Part shown: piece by piece, positions 1 through 11,210 of the stretch
How the letters are laid out: each line of letters starts with the position of its first letter
Numbering within the stretch: the stretch's first letter is position 1
Origin: Riptortus pedestris
Lineage: Eukaryota; Arthropoda; Insecta; Hemiptera; Alydidae
Reading direction: 5' to 3'
NCBI GenBank assembly: GCA_019009955.1
Contig: CM032231.1
Location: 113,744,001 to 113,808,000, forward strand
DNA: 64,000 nucleotides
The notes under the pieces: generated by a model
Database searches by the model: none
The model's input: the letters and a program-made list of their open reading frames with translations, nothing else
Told to the model about the DNA's origin: nothing
Made by a program: the position numbers and the translations under genes

Positions 1-203
1 CATTTTTTTTAGTTTTCGGCCTTCAGTAAACCCCCACTCTTACTTATATCATATTAACAATAAGCTGCATGTTATACTATGAAACACATTATTTCAAGCC
101 TAAACTATTGTTCTCATTGAACACATACATTTTGAGATAAACGCAAATGTGTGGGGCACGTGGAAAACCAGCTGAGTTAACGCAGCCCCTGCGTGACGGA
201 CTT
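1..203 (+). mobile_element. HINE-like element, subfamily B, 3' fragment
   Basis: Starts inside the 3' region (ggccttcagtaaaccccc is shared with the copies at 3.8 and 58.9 kb). It ends with a degenerate subterminal repeat, the hairpin ACGCAGCCCCTGCGT and GACGGACTT. The 5' part lies outside the window. Confidence 0.75.
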
Positions 204-868
204 ACCTGAGGTACTATAAATAAAGTATATTACCGGCATCTAACCATAAGTAACTTACCATAATGTACTATATAATCAAAAATGTTCAAAAAATGAATTC
301 AAAAATGATCTTGAAAAGGATATAACGCAGTGTCAATCCTTGCGGTACTCCTGTTTTTTTCTTCTCTTTACTTCTTCCATAAGTAGGGCTACTTCCTGAG
401 AGGAGAGATCGTGCCGGCCTTGCCTTTCGTCCTGGATCAGAATGTTTCTGTGTGGTCATTTTTCATGGACCAGGGTTGTTTTTTTTGTTTTTTTTTGTCT
501 AACATAATTCTTTCCGGAAGACAAAACTAGGTTAAGAGGAGTATATGATTAATAAAAAAAAGGGGTTTGTTTGGATAAATAGCTAGCTATAAGAAATGAT
601 TTATTTCAACCTATTCCCAAATTCTATTATGAGAAAGTCACTTGCAGATTTTTCTTTGTGTGTGTACACTAACATGAGTTAGTATAAGAGCAATACTGAA
701 TTTTATGTAAATAGTCACCAGTAACAATAATTATTTTATCAAATCCCTAATTACTTTATTCAATTTAGATACATAATTCCTTTTATTTATCCATTTATTT
801 ATTTTTAAATGTTTAAATATTTCAATAGGATTTTCCCATTCCCCAAAGTGACACAATGATTCGTTTTT
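204..868. other. Unannotated AT-rich stretch
   Basis: Contains T-runs and scattered low-complexity sequence. I see no long reading frame and no repeat shared with the rest of the window. Confidence 0.5.
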
Positions 869-1770
869 CAAGTCGACTCTCGCTAACACGAACCTCGATA
901 ACACGAAATCCTAGATATCACGAATTATTTTTAATCCCTTGGAAAAACCTGTCTAACACGAAGAAATTACCATACGTAACACGAACTAATTTTCCGGTTA
1001 TATTTTACCTCTATAACACGAAGAAAGACAAAAATTACCTCTGTAACTTTAAGTTCAGTAGATAAGACGAATTTGTTTAGCGCATTACCTCTATATCACG
1101 ATGTTCTGATTGCAGTCTCGTCTCCGGTCTGTTTACATGGAGCGTATTGATTTATGTAGTGTCGACTGTTTATGCGTGAAATATTCGAGCATGAGTGCGA
1201 AAAGACAACCCAAGGCATTGACTGTTGGTGAAAAGTTACAAATGATAAAGTTGGTGAACGAAGGAGTAAAGAAGAAAGACATCGCTACCAAGTTTAATAT
1301 TCCAGGTAGTTCGCTATCAACAATTATAAAAAAAACAGGTAGAAATTGAAAAGCGGGCAAACGAAGGTAATATTAAATGTAAGCGGAAGAGATTAGCTGA
1401 ATTTCCTGATGCCGAAGAGTGCATGACGAAGTGGTTTAAGCAATGCAGAGACAAAAACATTCCTCTTAGGGGTCCGATAATAAGAGAAAAGGCCGAAAAA
1501 TCTCTTGGACATTTTCTGTGTTTTACCGTTTTTTTTTTTTTTAATTATGTATATATACATATTTCAATTCATTTAAATATTCGTAAAATATTAAGATTAT
1601 GTAGATTTGAAGAAGATGTAGGGAATAAATCACAGTCCATTTTTTTACCTCTGTAACACGAATTTTCATTTAGTTCACCTCTATAACTCGAACTATGCCT
1701 AAGACGAACTATACATAACACGAACAAAAATGGCAGTCCCGTGGAATTTCGTGATAGCGAGAGTCGACTG
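869..1770 (+). mobile_element. Tigger/pogo-type DNA transposon, internally deleted
   Basis: Ends are inverted repeats: the left begins cAAGTCGACTCTCGCTA and the right ends TAGCGAGAGTCGACTG, the same ~20-bp terminus with one inserted base on the left. A TA follows the right end, as expected for TA-targeting pogo elements; the left flank is eroded. Both subterminal regions are filled with direct repeats of TAACACGAA or close variants (about 12). The interior carries a frameshifted fragment of a CENP-B-type transposase. At ~0.9 kb it is shorter than autonomous Tigger elements, so it is a deletion derivative. Confidence 0.8.
1191..1530 (+). pseudogene. Tigger-type transposase N-terminal fragment, frameshifted
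   Basis: The ATG at 1191 starts MSAKRQPKALTVGEKLQM and continues through KKKDIATKFNIPGSSLSTI, the N-terminal psq-type helix-turn-helix of Tigger transposases and CENP-B. A +1 frameshift at about 1338-1346 ends that frame at TGA (1347-1349). The next frame continues with a second DNA-binding module, FPDAEECMTKWFKQCRDKN followed by IPLRGPIIREKAEK, which matches the CENPB-type HTH. The sequence then runs into poly-T with no DDE catalytic domain. The protein would bind the terminal repeats of its own element in the nucleus. This copy cannot code for a functional transposase. Confidence 0.8.
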
Positions 1771-2264
1771 TATTATGTTTCGGTTTTTGTATCTAGTTTT
1801 AGATTTTGTCTTTTACTTTCTTCTATTTTGGGTTTACGATCTAAATTGCTAATCATTAATAAATTGTTATTTACTATTAATGACTAAGGTGAAGTTTGAA
1901 ATATCATGGAAGCATCCCCCCCCCGTGCATTATAGTTCTTCATTCTAATTGGAGTACATTTCTTCCATATTTACATTTCTTCTGCTTGCGTCTATTGCAA
2001 CTCATTTAGCCTTCAAGCACGACAGATCTACTAAACGTTCGGTCTTTGAAGAAGTCCCAAGGAATGTATGAAACATGTGGGATACATTCAATAGTTTTAA
2101 AAGAGGTTTTTCTATTTGAAAAGCTCCGTGCAAACAAGCACTGAAATTGCTTTGTATATTCAGTATTTTCAGACATATATATAATAGTCAATGATAAAAA
2201 ATTATCCTCCTCTGTAATAAATTTTGGATGTCATACTGCATGGTATTTGATACATAATAGTATA
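1771..2264. other. Unannotated stretch between two transposons
   Basis: Holds a C-run at about 1915 and no recognisable repeat or coding region. The two reading frames here match nothing I recognise. Confidence 0.4.
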
Positions 2265-3195
2265 TTTCGTACCAAGGGCCGAAAGTGGGCGTTTGCCGGC
2301 CCGAGATATTATTTGACCGAGACGTAGTCGAGGTCATGAAAAGTTCGAGGGCCGGCAAAAGCACTTTGGCCCGAGGCACGAACGCTATTTTTCACCATAC
2401 TACAATAAATATTAATACAATATAACATTAATCAAAAACAAGATTTTCTTTTGGTTAAGTCTTTGTAAGAAGGTTATCTTGTGATTATGGGGACATGATG
2501 AATGTTTAATGTATGGATTGTTTTACGTTATGTTATTATGTAAGTTAATAAAGAGAAATGAACATATGTGTGTTTCATTTAATACAACTGATATATTTCA
2601 AAATGCTAAAAACAGTTAGTTCGTTTATTTTTGATTTATAGAAATGTTAAAAGTACAATTTTGGTTGTTTGAAAACATAATACCCTATGAAGATTCTATT
2701 ACTTGTTTTTTGTTTGACACATTCACACTTTTACTCGTAGTTGGATTGTTTTTGATTAAAATATCCTCTTGACAATCTTCAAATAAATCATCAATTGTAA
2801 AGAGAGACTGATTTTCAAATTCAATAGTTCCAAAATCGATATTTGATGTCATTCACTTTACTAAACAGTCTGTTAGAAACTTCCAATTTCGATAATGAAT
2901 ACTCTTCGTCATACCAATCTTTTGATTTTGCTGGTAACATATCTGCCATGATTTCTTTTGCTCTTCTATTTATAGATTCTGATATATTATTAGCCATAAT
3001 TACTAAATAGCTAAACAATAATATGAGCAAAACAAACTAATATAATGTATATAATGAAATGAATGAATTAAAACAATAAACAGCTGATTTTGCGGCCCTA
3101 GGGCGAAATATTCATTTTCGGCCCTAGGGCGGCGAAGTGTAGCTTTTTTTAAATTAGGTGTGTAAAACAGGTGATTACATCGTAGTACATATGGT
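2265..3195 (-). mobile_element. Crypton-like or unclassified DNA transposon, internally deleted
   Basis: Both ends carry unusual GC-rich repeats built on GGCCG/CCTAGGGC. The left end (about 2272-2385) folds as GCCGGCCCGAG...CTCGAGGGCCGGC-like arms, and the right end (about 3093-3135) has GGCCCTAGGGC twice. Minus-strand coding remnants lie between them. Exact boundaries and target duplication cannot be fixed by eye. The assignment rests on resemblance of the N-terminal peptide to tyrosine-recombinase-like (Crypton/KCTD1-type) proteins from memory, so it is tentative. Confidence 0.4.
2683..2997 (-). pseudogene. Transposon ORF remnant, possibly Crypton-type recombinase N-terminus
   Basis: Reading the minus strand, MANNISESINRRAKEIMADM is followed by LPAKSKDWYDEEYSL, a pattern seen at the start of Crypton-like tyrosine recombinase proteins (a SAM-like DNA-binding domain). 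Downstream in the same direction an acidic tail, NQSLFTIDDLFEDCQEDIL, ends at a stop near 2685. The central catalytic part is absent, which suggests an internal deletion joining N- and C-terminal pieces. The function is inferred from a short motif only; a hypothetical protein of another family is possible. Confidence 0.35.
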
Positions 3196-3319
3196 GAAAA
3201 TGTAATAACCAGGTGGTAAGTAAAATCTTTGAATGTCATTTATATTTTTTTCTAGTTAACTCAATGAATTTTAAATAATAATATTTGTAATATGGCTATG
3301 CCTTATAATAACAATTTCA

Positions 3320-3429
3320 ATTAAAGGAAATAAGCTACTGAGGTTGTACTTATGAACGATTGCCTAAACATTTCCTCAAATACCCATCAGTCCTACCCAG
3401 GAGATCCAGAAAATGAGGTCCTTTCAAAA

Positions 3430-3503
<74 letters not shown>

Positions 3504-3970
3504 TGTATCCATCATCCCAATGTTTGTTTAATTGTTACCAAACTCGATATTTAAAAGTTTTTTGTATGTAAATAGAAAAATGGAGTTCCAGAAATAGTCG
3601 CATGTGAAGTCGACCAGGGGTGGGGGGTAAAGGGGAGAATCTCGAAAATTTGAAATACCTCCGTTATTATACTTCTGATCGGAAAAGTGAATAGAACAAA
3701 TCTTATTGCAAATAAAATATTCTATAAATATTATTATGTACGCTTTTTTTCACTATTTTGATTATTAACTGGGATATTTTCCTTTTTTTAGTTTTTGGCC
3801 TTCAGTAAACCCCACTACTACTCATGTCGTATGAACAATAAGCTGTTATATTATGAAACATTTTATTTGGAGTCTAAATACCAAATATTGTTCTCACAAA
3901 CATTTACGTTCTGAGATACATAATGCAAGTACGTGACATACGTGGTAAATCTGCTTAATGGCATTGGACA
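3320..3970 (+). mobile_element. HINE-like element, subfamily B, old near-complete copy
   Basis: Order: degenerate 5' end (AAGGAAATAAGCTACTGAGG), block A (cctacccaggaga...aaaatgaggtcc), (TA)n at 3434-3497, block B (tgtttaattgttaccaaact), the G-rich tract, the ttcagtaaaccccac block, and the 3' subterminal repeat (GGTAAATCTGCTTA). The terminal hairpin is lost. Divergence is higher than in the 10-18 kb copies. Confidence 0.75.
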
Positions 3971-4016
3971 TAACAATATGCCATATGCTAGTTATTGTAA
4001 TAATGTTTGTATATTA

Positions 4017-4618
4017 TAGTTATTTATTATACAAGTGACGAAAGGAGATCATTTTACTATTCGAGTGAAACGTTTACCCACACGAGCGAAGCGAGTGTGG
4101 TAATTTCACGGGAGTTGTAAATTCTACTTTCGTCACGAGTGTAATATTAATTTTTTTCTGTAATCGTGTAATACATGATCAGATCTAATCAGAATATGAA
4201 CAAAATTAGGATGTTGTGAAGATTATAGTATGTTGTTGGTAGGTTATAAGCATGGTTGTGAAAGGTTATAAGCATAGTTATAAATCAACTAGCGATGATT
4301 TTGAAGTAGTGCAGTTATAAACAAGTGCAGGTTATAAACAAGGAAGGTAATTATTATTATATTTAAATTTTAAAATATATTGACTATTTCCACCAATAAT
4401 TCATTCACATTTCAATTTATTTTGTTAAAATAAATTCTTACAATGTTAAGAAACATTTAAAAGCATTTAATTTCCAACTTCAAATTATTTTTTAATTTAT
4501 ACTTATTACTAATTAAGAAGGCAATTCACTTTCTTCACTCTATTGCAAAATGTTTCTCTTTCTTCACTCATTTCAGTTTAGTAATGTTACCATTATTCAA
4601 CGATTACAGAAAAAAAAT
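4017..4618 (+). repeat. Left ~600-bp terminal inverted arm
   Basis: Contains a conserved CACACGAGCGAAGCGAGTG block near the tip, then repeated GGTTATAA motifs, and ends at CGATTACAGAAAA. It pairs with 5905-6485. Confidence 0.85.
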
Positions 4619-4957
4619 CTTTATACACGGGGTAACACAATCGTTAATCCACTGCATTATACTATCGGTGCATATTAAGTTACGGATAGGCGAATTTCCA
4701 TAAGCGGTATTTTATAATTACTTCCCCATTGCATTCCCAAAGCAATGCAAGTGCATCAGCACAAGTACAATCTCAGAGAGAATTAAAATTGCTCAGGGTC
4801 AAAGTCAAATCTTTACATTCTATTACCTTCACCTTTCTGATGTCAGTGGTCGATGTACAAACGACTTCGTCATCATGACCATTGTCTAACCTCATTATTG
4901 TGTTCTTGCAGTCAAACAACACTGTGGTCCTTCATGTTACATGCGATACATTTCTTT

Positions 4958-4968
<11 letters not shown>

Positions 4969-5007
<39 letters not shown>

Positions 5008-5008
5008 A
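4969..5008. repeat. (GT)n/(TA)n microsatellite
   Basis: About 13 GT dinucleotides followed by a short TA run, inside the spacer of the long-inverted-repeat element. Confidence 0.9.
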
Positions 5009-5222
5009 TCACATAAGAAGAGCTGTATATTAGTCAAACAAGGCACAAAACTTAACAAGACAATACACATCCAATAGGCAAACTTCCATTTGAGTGTGAA
5101 TCATCAAAGTGGAAAATGCAGATTCCATATATTTTCTAGAAGATTCACATCATTGAAGTAAATCAGCAAAATACTTCTAATGTTCCTCACTTCAAGGTCA
5201 CGTCAAGACTGGCTTCAGTCTT

Positions 5223-5504
5223 AAAATGATGAACAATGTAAAAAAAAAAACCGTTTGTCTAAACAGTTTCAAGACTTGAAAAATCGATCAAGAAGAAGCA
5301 TAGCTACATTTACATTCGATTTGCTGTTTATTGAAGTATTTATTAAAAGTACCATTTAATTTCATAAAATACTGAGATAAGACATTTACATGGTATATTT
5401 ATCAAACATTTAAATAAACAGCTTCTTCCAGAATAGATTTTTCAAAACTCAAAACTTTTTAGGTAATCGTTTTTTTGTTTTTTTTTTACACTGTGCATCA
5501 TTTT
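5223..5504. mobile_element. Small inverted-repeat MITE
   Basis: Left AAATGATGAACAATGTAAAA and right TTTTACACTGTGCATCATTT are inverted. The match continues inward through an A/T-run and gaaaaatcgatcaagaagaagc versus its complement, about 80 bp with indels. No coding capacity. It is nested in the spacer of the 4.0-6.5 kb element. Confidence 0.6.
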
Positions 5505-5904
5505 GATGTTATTATTAACATATTATTAACTGAGTAGTGTGGCACATCTTCATTATTGTTAGTAGTTACATGATTCCGTTGGTGGTAAGGCCGAATATTT
5601 TTTTTTAATTTAAGTACACTACACCTGAATAGGCGTTATAGAGGATGCGAAATATGTAGGGGGAAATAAATAATTGGAAGATATTTCACGTGTTTTTCAA
5701 CAACTGGCATTCTTACATTTCACCTTCACTGTATAAGAGGAAAACTCAATGTACTAGTTACTTCATTAGACTTTCTATAGATGTTGAAAATAACCATCGT
5801 AAAGTCATCAAGACTTTATTGTATTCGTTCATTTTTGAACTTATTTTAAAGGGATTGAATTATAATTTTCTTGAAACAAATGGATATAATAATAACATTT
5901 TTCA

Positions 5905-6485
5905 ATAATCGTTGAATAATGGTAACATTACTAAACTGAAATGAGTGAAGAATGTGAAACATTTTGCAATAGAGAGAAGAAAGTGAATTGCCTTCTTAAT
6001 TAGTAATAAGTATAAATTAAAAAAATAATTTGAAGTTGGAAATTAAATGCTTTTAAATGTTTCTTAACATTGTAAGAATTTATTTTAACAAAATAAATTG
6101 AAATGTGAATGAATTATTGGTGGAAATAATCAATATATTTTAAAATTTAAATATAATAATAATTACCTTCCTTGTTTATAACCTGCACTAGTTTATAACT
6201 GCACTACTTCACAATCATCACTAGTTGTTTTATAACTATGCTTATAACCTTTCACAACCATGCTTATAACCTACCAACAACATACATACCATAATCTTCA
6301 CAACATCCTAATTTTGTTCATATTCTGGTTAGATCTGATCGTGTATTACACGATTACAGAAAAAAATTAATATTACACAGATTACCACACTCGTGAAATT
6401 ATTACACTCGCTTCGCTTGTGTGGGTAAAAGTTTCACTCGAGTTGTAAAATGATCTACTTTCGTCACTGGTATAATAAATAACTA
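5905..6485 (-). repeat. Right ~580-bp terminal inverted arm
   Basis: Reverse complement of 4017-4618 with scattered substitutions and small indels. It ends GTATAATAAATAACTA, next to TTA. Confidence 0.85.
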
Positions 6486-7253
6486 TTACTTAACCTCTGG
6501 CATAAAATAGTCATAATTTATTAAAGAATTATGAGTTTTAATAACTGAAATACGAATTCATACTTTTAAAACTATAAGACAAAATGGAATTTAAAATTCT
6601 ATTAATGTACAACAGACACCGTTTTTTACTTTGTGTTTTCCCCGTCCTTTTAGAAGTTAAAAATAAAATAAAGCTGGAAGAGAGTAATTTTCCCGTCAGG
6701 GGTGGAAACGTCTCACGGATGGTAGTGGTTTTCCAAAGAGTCCCGCGGGGAAGGAAAATTTATTCAAGAGCTATTTGGCTTTCCCTTGCTGTTTCCCCTG
6801 CAATTAATCAGCTCTCCCCACCCCTCACATCCAAGATTAACCCTGTTCCCCGCGTCCTAGTTTTAGCCCTATCATCTTCTTCTATGCATCATCCCTTCAC
6901 AACATCTATCATCATCAGAGATTTCTGAGTGAATGTGTAAGTATGAAGGATGATGACAGCCTGCACTTAGTCTCTCTGGAAATACCTTAAAGACATCAAC
7001 ATTTCAGAAAGTTTCGCATTTTCAAACATAAATAAAGCTGTATGATGTAGTTTACAGGATTTCACAAAATTTCCTGTGTTATTGACGATTGTTTGTGTCC
7101 TTTTCAAATGCAGGTGTTGTTATTTTATTTGTTAATCAAAGTCATTTTATTATTAATTATTGTATCGCAAATAAGTAGCTTCCTCACATAATTATTATCA
7201 ACAGATAATGCCGATTAAATCTTTATACATATTTTGTATGTATACAAGCGTTC

Positions 7254-7307
<54 letters not shown>

Positions 7308-7400
7308 ATATATATTATATATATATATATATATATGTATACGATACACGTTGTCCTGCATGATATTTCAAGCGATTAGCATATTAAATTTATTATTATT
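6486..7400. other. Unannotated stretch with (TA)n microsatellite at 7258-7336
   Basis: An open frame at 6584-6928 gives a 114-residue peptide that I do not recognise. It is T/C-rich with no domain pattern, so I do not call it a gene. The (TA)n tract abuts the Helitron fragment that follows. Confidence 0.4.
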
Positions 7401-7404
7401 ATTA

Positions 7405-7775
7405 TGTTTAAAACAAAAGCTACTTTTAATAACACAACAAAACAACTTTTCTTATGTGCGTATTTGCCGAAAAAGCAATACGAAATGAAATCTCCACTCC
7501 CGTTCAAACCTAAAACTTGTAATATAGCTTATAATCATGAAAGAATTAATGCTAATTCACATACCGAGTTTTGTTAAGTTCGATTCAGTGCCCCATAAAA
7601 TTGTTTGCTCCAACTTTAATTTTTTTGTATATATCTCGTTTATACTTTGCTATACGACAAAATTGAATATAACAATAGTGACTCTAAATAACAAAATAAA
7701 CAACTCTTATCCGGTGTATATTTGCCGAAGAACCAATAGGAAACGAAATATCGCTATTTTTAATTTTAGGCCAAG
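7405..7775 (-). mobile_element. Helitron fragment (one to two internal monomers)
   Basis: Carries the monomer signature of the Helitron family: AAAATAAACAACT, tatttgccga, CAATAGGAAACGAAATATCG and tataactcgttta-like blocks, matching 32.9-33.4 and 50.2-50.9 kb. The ends are lost. Confidence 0.6.
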
Positions 7776-8589
7776 TGAACAGATGAAACGACGAGACGAT
7801 GTTATATACTAACTACGAAATACGAATTGGACATACATTACAGACACACTCAAATTTGATAGAAAGAAATACAACTCCAATTTGTCAGACTAGCAACGTT
7901 CACCTAACAGTCAAACACATACTGAATGCCATCAACGTATTAACTTACAAATACCAAGCGACTTACACGAATTACGAAGGGTAGTATATAAATTCACATA
8001 GTACTTCAACATCTTAAGATTAAACACTTTTAATCAAAAATATAGTATTTTATTTGATTTTAGTATCCGCTACTGTGCTACATTTTATTTCCATTTTACT
8101 AAAAAAAATCTCGGTTTTTTTTAAATTTAATATATTTGAACGTTTTTAGATGGAATTCTTAAATAATTCATTACTTTAATCAGTATGAACAAAATATTTT
8201 ATATTATTGACTTTTACTTTTTATGATATTTATTCATTATTTTTTTTTTAAATAATAATCAACTATTTATATATAGAAAGATCGCAGGTAGCATAAAAAT
8301 AGTGCACGATAACATAAATCACCTATTATATCATAAGTTGTAATTTAAAAACAATCTAAAAAGGAATAACAGACAGTATGCCAGGTGTAAATGTCCGGGG
8401 GAGGAATAACAGAGGAAAGAAAGAATTTATACTTCGTGACGCTAATTAGACTCCGGCCTTAAACTAAAGTTAGGTAACGAATTTGTTCAAACGTCCATCA
8501 ATCATAGTTACCAAAACTGGGCATATTCAACTCTGTCACACTCAAACATGCTTGCATGCATGCAAACAGGCTTGGCCCACAGTGAGAAT
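7776..8589. other. Unannotated AT-rich stretch
   Basis: No gene recognised. A short near-perfect palindrome (cttgcatgcatgcaaa) lies at about 8550-8566. Confidence 0.4.
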
Positions 8590-8617
8590 GTAGAAAAGGA
8601 GATGGAAAAAAAAAGAA

Positions 8618-8662
<45 letters not shown>

Positions 8663-9253
8663 CAACAATTTTTATTTGATTGTTAACATTTGAACGTTTA
8701 AGCGGAATAGAGGTTTACAAATGGGAGTAATGGCTAAATCTTTCACCGTTACGGTCGGTCTCGAAGTGACACTTTCTTAAATCAAGGGATTTTTCTACAT
8801 TTTTGTTCAAAACGTTTTGCTGTAACTTGATTTGTAACGGCTGTATATGTGAAAAAGAACTCATTTGTTAACACTTGATTCTTATGAACTTGTGAATATT
8901 ATCTAGAACATGTACATATAGTGTACGTGTTTTCCTAAATATTTATCATCTGTAGTTCAATTGTATATTTGAAATTTAGGCCGAGAAAAATAAAATAAAA
9001 ACACCGACACATGGGCAAAGCAGTATTCTTGACCACCCACTTGACTGAGAACCACAAAAGAGAATGTAACTAAGGCTTTATTTATATTTGTTTTCGTCTT
9101 TTTATTTTCTGGTTTCATCAACTATTTCCATATATATCTTATATGCAGTTTCATTTCAAGTATTTTTTGAGAGAAACATTATTTCAATGTGAGATGACGT
9201 TAGAGCACTTGGAAAATGTACTGAGTTAACGGTCTCCCTGAGTGAAGGACTAT
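8590..9253 (+). mobile_element. HINE-like element, subfamily B, strongly decayed
   Basis: An (AT)n tract at 8622-8659 is preceded by aaggagatgga and followed by CAACAATTTTTATTTGATTG (block B). The 3' end reads TGGAAAATGTACTGAGTTAA, then a decayed hairpin and gaaggactattt. Recognisable only by the order of parts. Confidence 0.5.
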
Positions 9254-9582
9254 TTCCTATACAACAAAATTATTGATTTTCTATTAGAAAGGCATCACCT
9301 AAGGGCTTAATTACGTAGCACTAACATTGTTAACGGCTGGATGAACTTAAGCCTTCTCTAAATATCATATAATCGCCCGATACAAATTCATTTATTGGGC
9401 TAGATTGAATAAGTTCCATTCGAAGCTTGTTTCTCGCATTTGGTCGAAGATAAGGAGCTAATCCTATGAACCTTTAGAGATTTCTTAAAAACGTTCAAAC
9501 TCAATTAGGAAACATTCAAGTAACATAGTTTTTCACATAGATAATATATATCCATTTAACTTGAACAAAATATAAGTTTTAT

Positions 9583-9755
9583 CAGGTTCACCACAAAACA
9601 CTTTTTTGTGGCTCGTCACGAATTATTTTTATTTTTACAAACGCTAAGCACTTTCAGGAATTACATTGCCATCCTGAGAGCGTTAGAGCATGCCTATAGA
9701 GATGCTACTGCACTCAACTGTGAGGAGCCGCAAAAAGGTGTTTCTGATTAACCTG
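9583..9755. mobile_element. Short MITE with ~30-bp inverted repeats
   Basis: Left CAGGTTCACCACAAAACACT and then TTTTTGTGGCTC pair with right GAGCCGCAAAAAGGTGTTT and then CTGATTAACCTG. The CAGGTT start is hAT-like, but no 8-bp target duplication is visible. No coding region. Confidence 0.6.
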
Positions 9756-10248
9756 ACTCATCGCCCTCGCCAACAGCTGAAAATAAAAGTGTATAAGTTT
9801 TATATTTAAAGCAAAAAAAGCGCAGGACTGATTCAGCGTTGCCTAGCAATGATTGCAAAGTTTGATTGATCAGTTTTGTTTTGAATCGGGAAACTGAATT
9901 ATTCTCGAAAAGTTTGATTACTTTTTTATAGGATTAAAAACTAATAGAAATTGAAAAACCAAACTACATTTTCATATTCTCAAATGGAGATTCTGCTCTT
10001 TATTTTTGTATCGTTCAGGATTGCATTTACAATTCAGAAAATAATAAAGATACGTTCTAAATATAATTATTTCCTAGAAACATGTTTTTATAATTATACT
10101 AATTTTCAGTTCTTACCACTTATATTGTCGAATATTGCTTATATGAAAATAAATGAAGAGTAACTCCTTTATTCTGCAATTCACCTGTCCTAAGTATATT
10201 TCATTTTTGCAGTTATTCTGTCCCAAGAGCATGATAACTATATAAACA
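9756..10248. other. Unannotated AT-rich stretch
   Basis: A 70-codon frame at 9951-10163 has no recognisable domain. No repeat shared with the rest of the window is seen. Confidence 0.4.
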
Positions 10249-10814
10249 AAAGTCCGTCACGCAGGGGCTGCGTAAACTAAGCAGATTTCAAACGTGATGT
10301 TTTACAATAGAGAAATCTGCCTAATAACAACTGTAGTAGTAAGAAGCCTCTAAACCTAAAACATTATTTAGGGCGTAATAACCCAGTAATTTCTAGCCCC
10401 AAAAAAAAGTTAACCTAACCTCTAAACCTATTCACGAGGGACGAATAGTTATAGAAACGGCCGCCAGAGCTCTCGGCGGAAAGTCCGAACATAGCCTACT
10501 GGTGACCACACGCAGAATACAAATGCAAATATCTCGGTTAATATTCAAGATACAGAATAAATGTATAGAACAATATTTATAGTACATTTAATTTGCAATA
10601 AGATTTATTCTATACAATTTTTCGATCCGACGAATAATAACGGAGATATTTTGAATTTTCAAAAATCCCCCTTCTAAACCCCCCCCTCCCACTGGTGCGA
10701 TTTCAGCCATTAACGAACTTGATCTTCCTTTTTACATAAAACGATTAAATTCCGAGTTTGGTAAAGATCAAACAAAAATTGCGACCGCTAGAGCGTTAAC
10801 AGACATATATATAT

Positions 10815-10869
<55 letters not shown>

Positions 10870-10990
10870 GAACGGACCTCATTTTCGTCATCTCCTGGGT
10901 AGGATCGATGGACATTTGAAGAAATTTTTCGAAACTCGCATCATGAGTACGACCTCAATAGCTGATTTCCCTTAAGGGAAATCTGCTAAA
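10249..10990 (-). mobile_element. HINE-like element, subfamily A1, complete
   Basis: On the plus strand it opens with AAGTCCGTCACGCAGGGGCT (3' hairpin end) and then CTAAGCAGATTTC. It runs through the A1 block (CCTATTCACGAGGGACGAA), block B, (TA)n at 10804-10864 and block A, and closes with the palindrome GATTTCCCTTAAGGGAAATC and TGCTAAAA. About 740 bp, with all parts present; a good reference copy. Confidence 0.9.
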
Positions 10991-11061
10991 ACTATAGGTG
11001 TGATAATCTACATAGACTGAGTTTAATCTGAACTTCTGTTTTAATTTGGCAGTAATAAATG

Positions 11062-11210
11062 TTTTTTAGCAGCTTTTGAGATTGTACTCAATTTTTGAAA
11101 ACTTTATTCAATTGTCTATGGATCCTACCTCATAGGGGATGACGAAAATGAGGTCCGTTCAAAATTATATGTATATAATCTTCTCTGTTACCACTCTAAT
11201 GGTCGCATTT
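11062..11210 (+). mobile_element. HINE-like element, subfamily B, left half (interrupted)
   Basis: Starts TTTTTAGCAGC and continues through block A and a short TA tract to CTCTAATGGTCGCATTTTT. There, at the block B T-run, two younger copies are inserted head-to-tail. Its right half resumes at 12867 with gttttatcgttaccaaactt, so 11062-13330 was originally one element. Confidence 0.75.

Larger units (their letters stand above)
4017..6485. mobile_element. Long-inverted-repeat (foldback-like) DNA transposon
   Basis: Left arm 4017-4618 and right arm 5905-6485 are inverted copies of one ~600-bp sequence, beginning TAGTTATTTATTATAC and ending TTCAACGATTACAGAAAAA. TTA sits directly outside both ends (4014-4016 and 6486-6488), a candidate 3-bp target duplication. 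The 1.3-kb spacer has no recognisable transposase. It contains a (GT)n tract and a smaller inverted-repeat MITE. A third, solo arm occurs at 48.6 kb. A TWA-type target would fit PIF/Harbinger, but the superfamily is not established. Confidence 0.8.

Noticed and set aside
6584..6928. 114-residue open frame as a possible gene
   Set aside because: No recognisable domain, no splice signals that join it to anything, composition like the surrounding DNA.
7234..7488. Tyr-Ile-rich frames across (TA)n tracts (also 34765, 38760, 53241)
   Set aside because: Microsatellite translation only.
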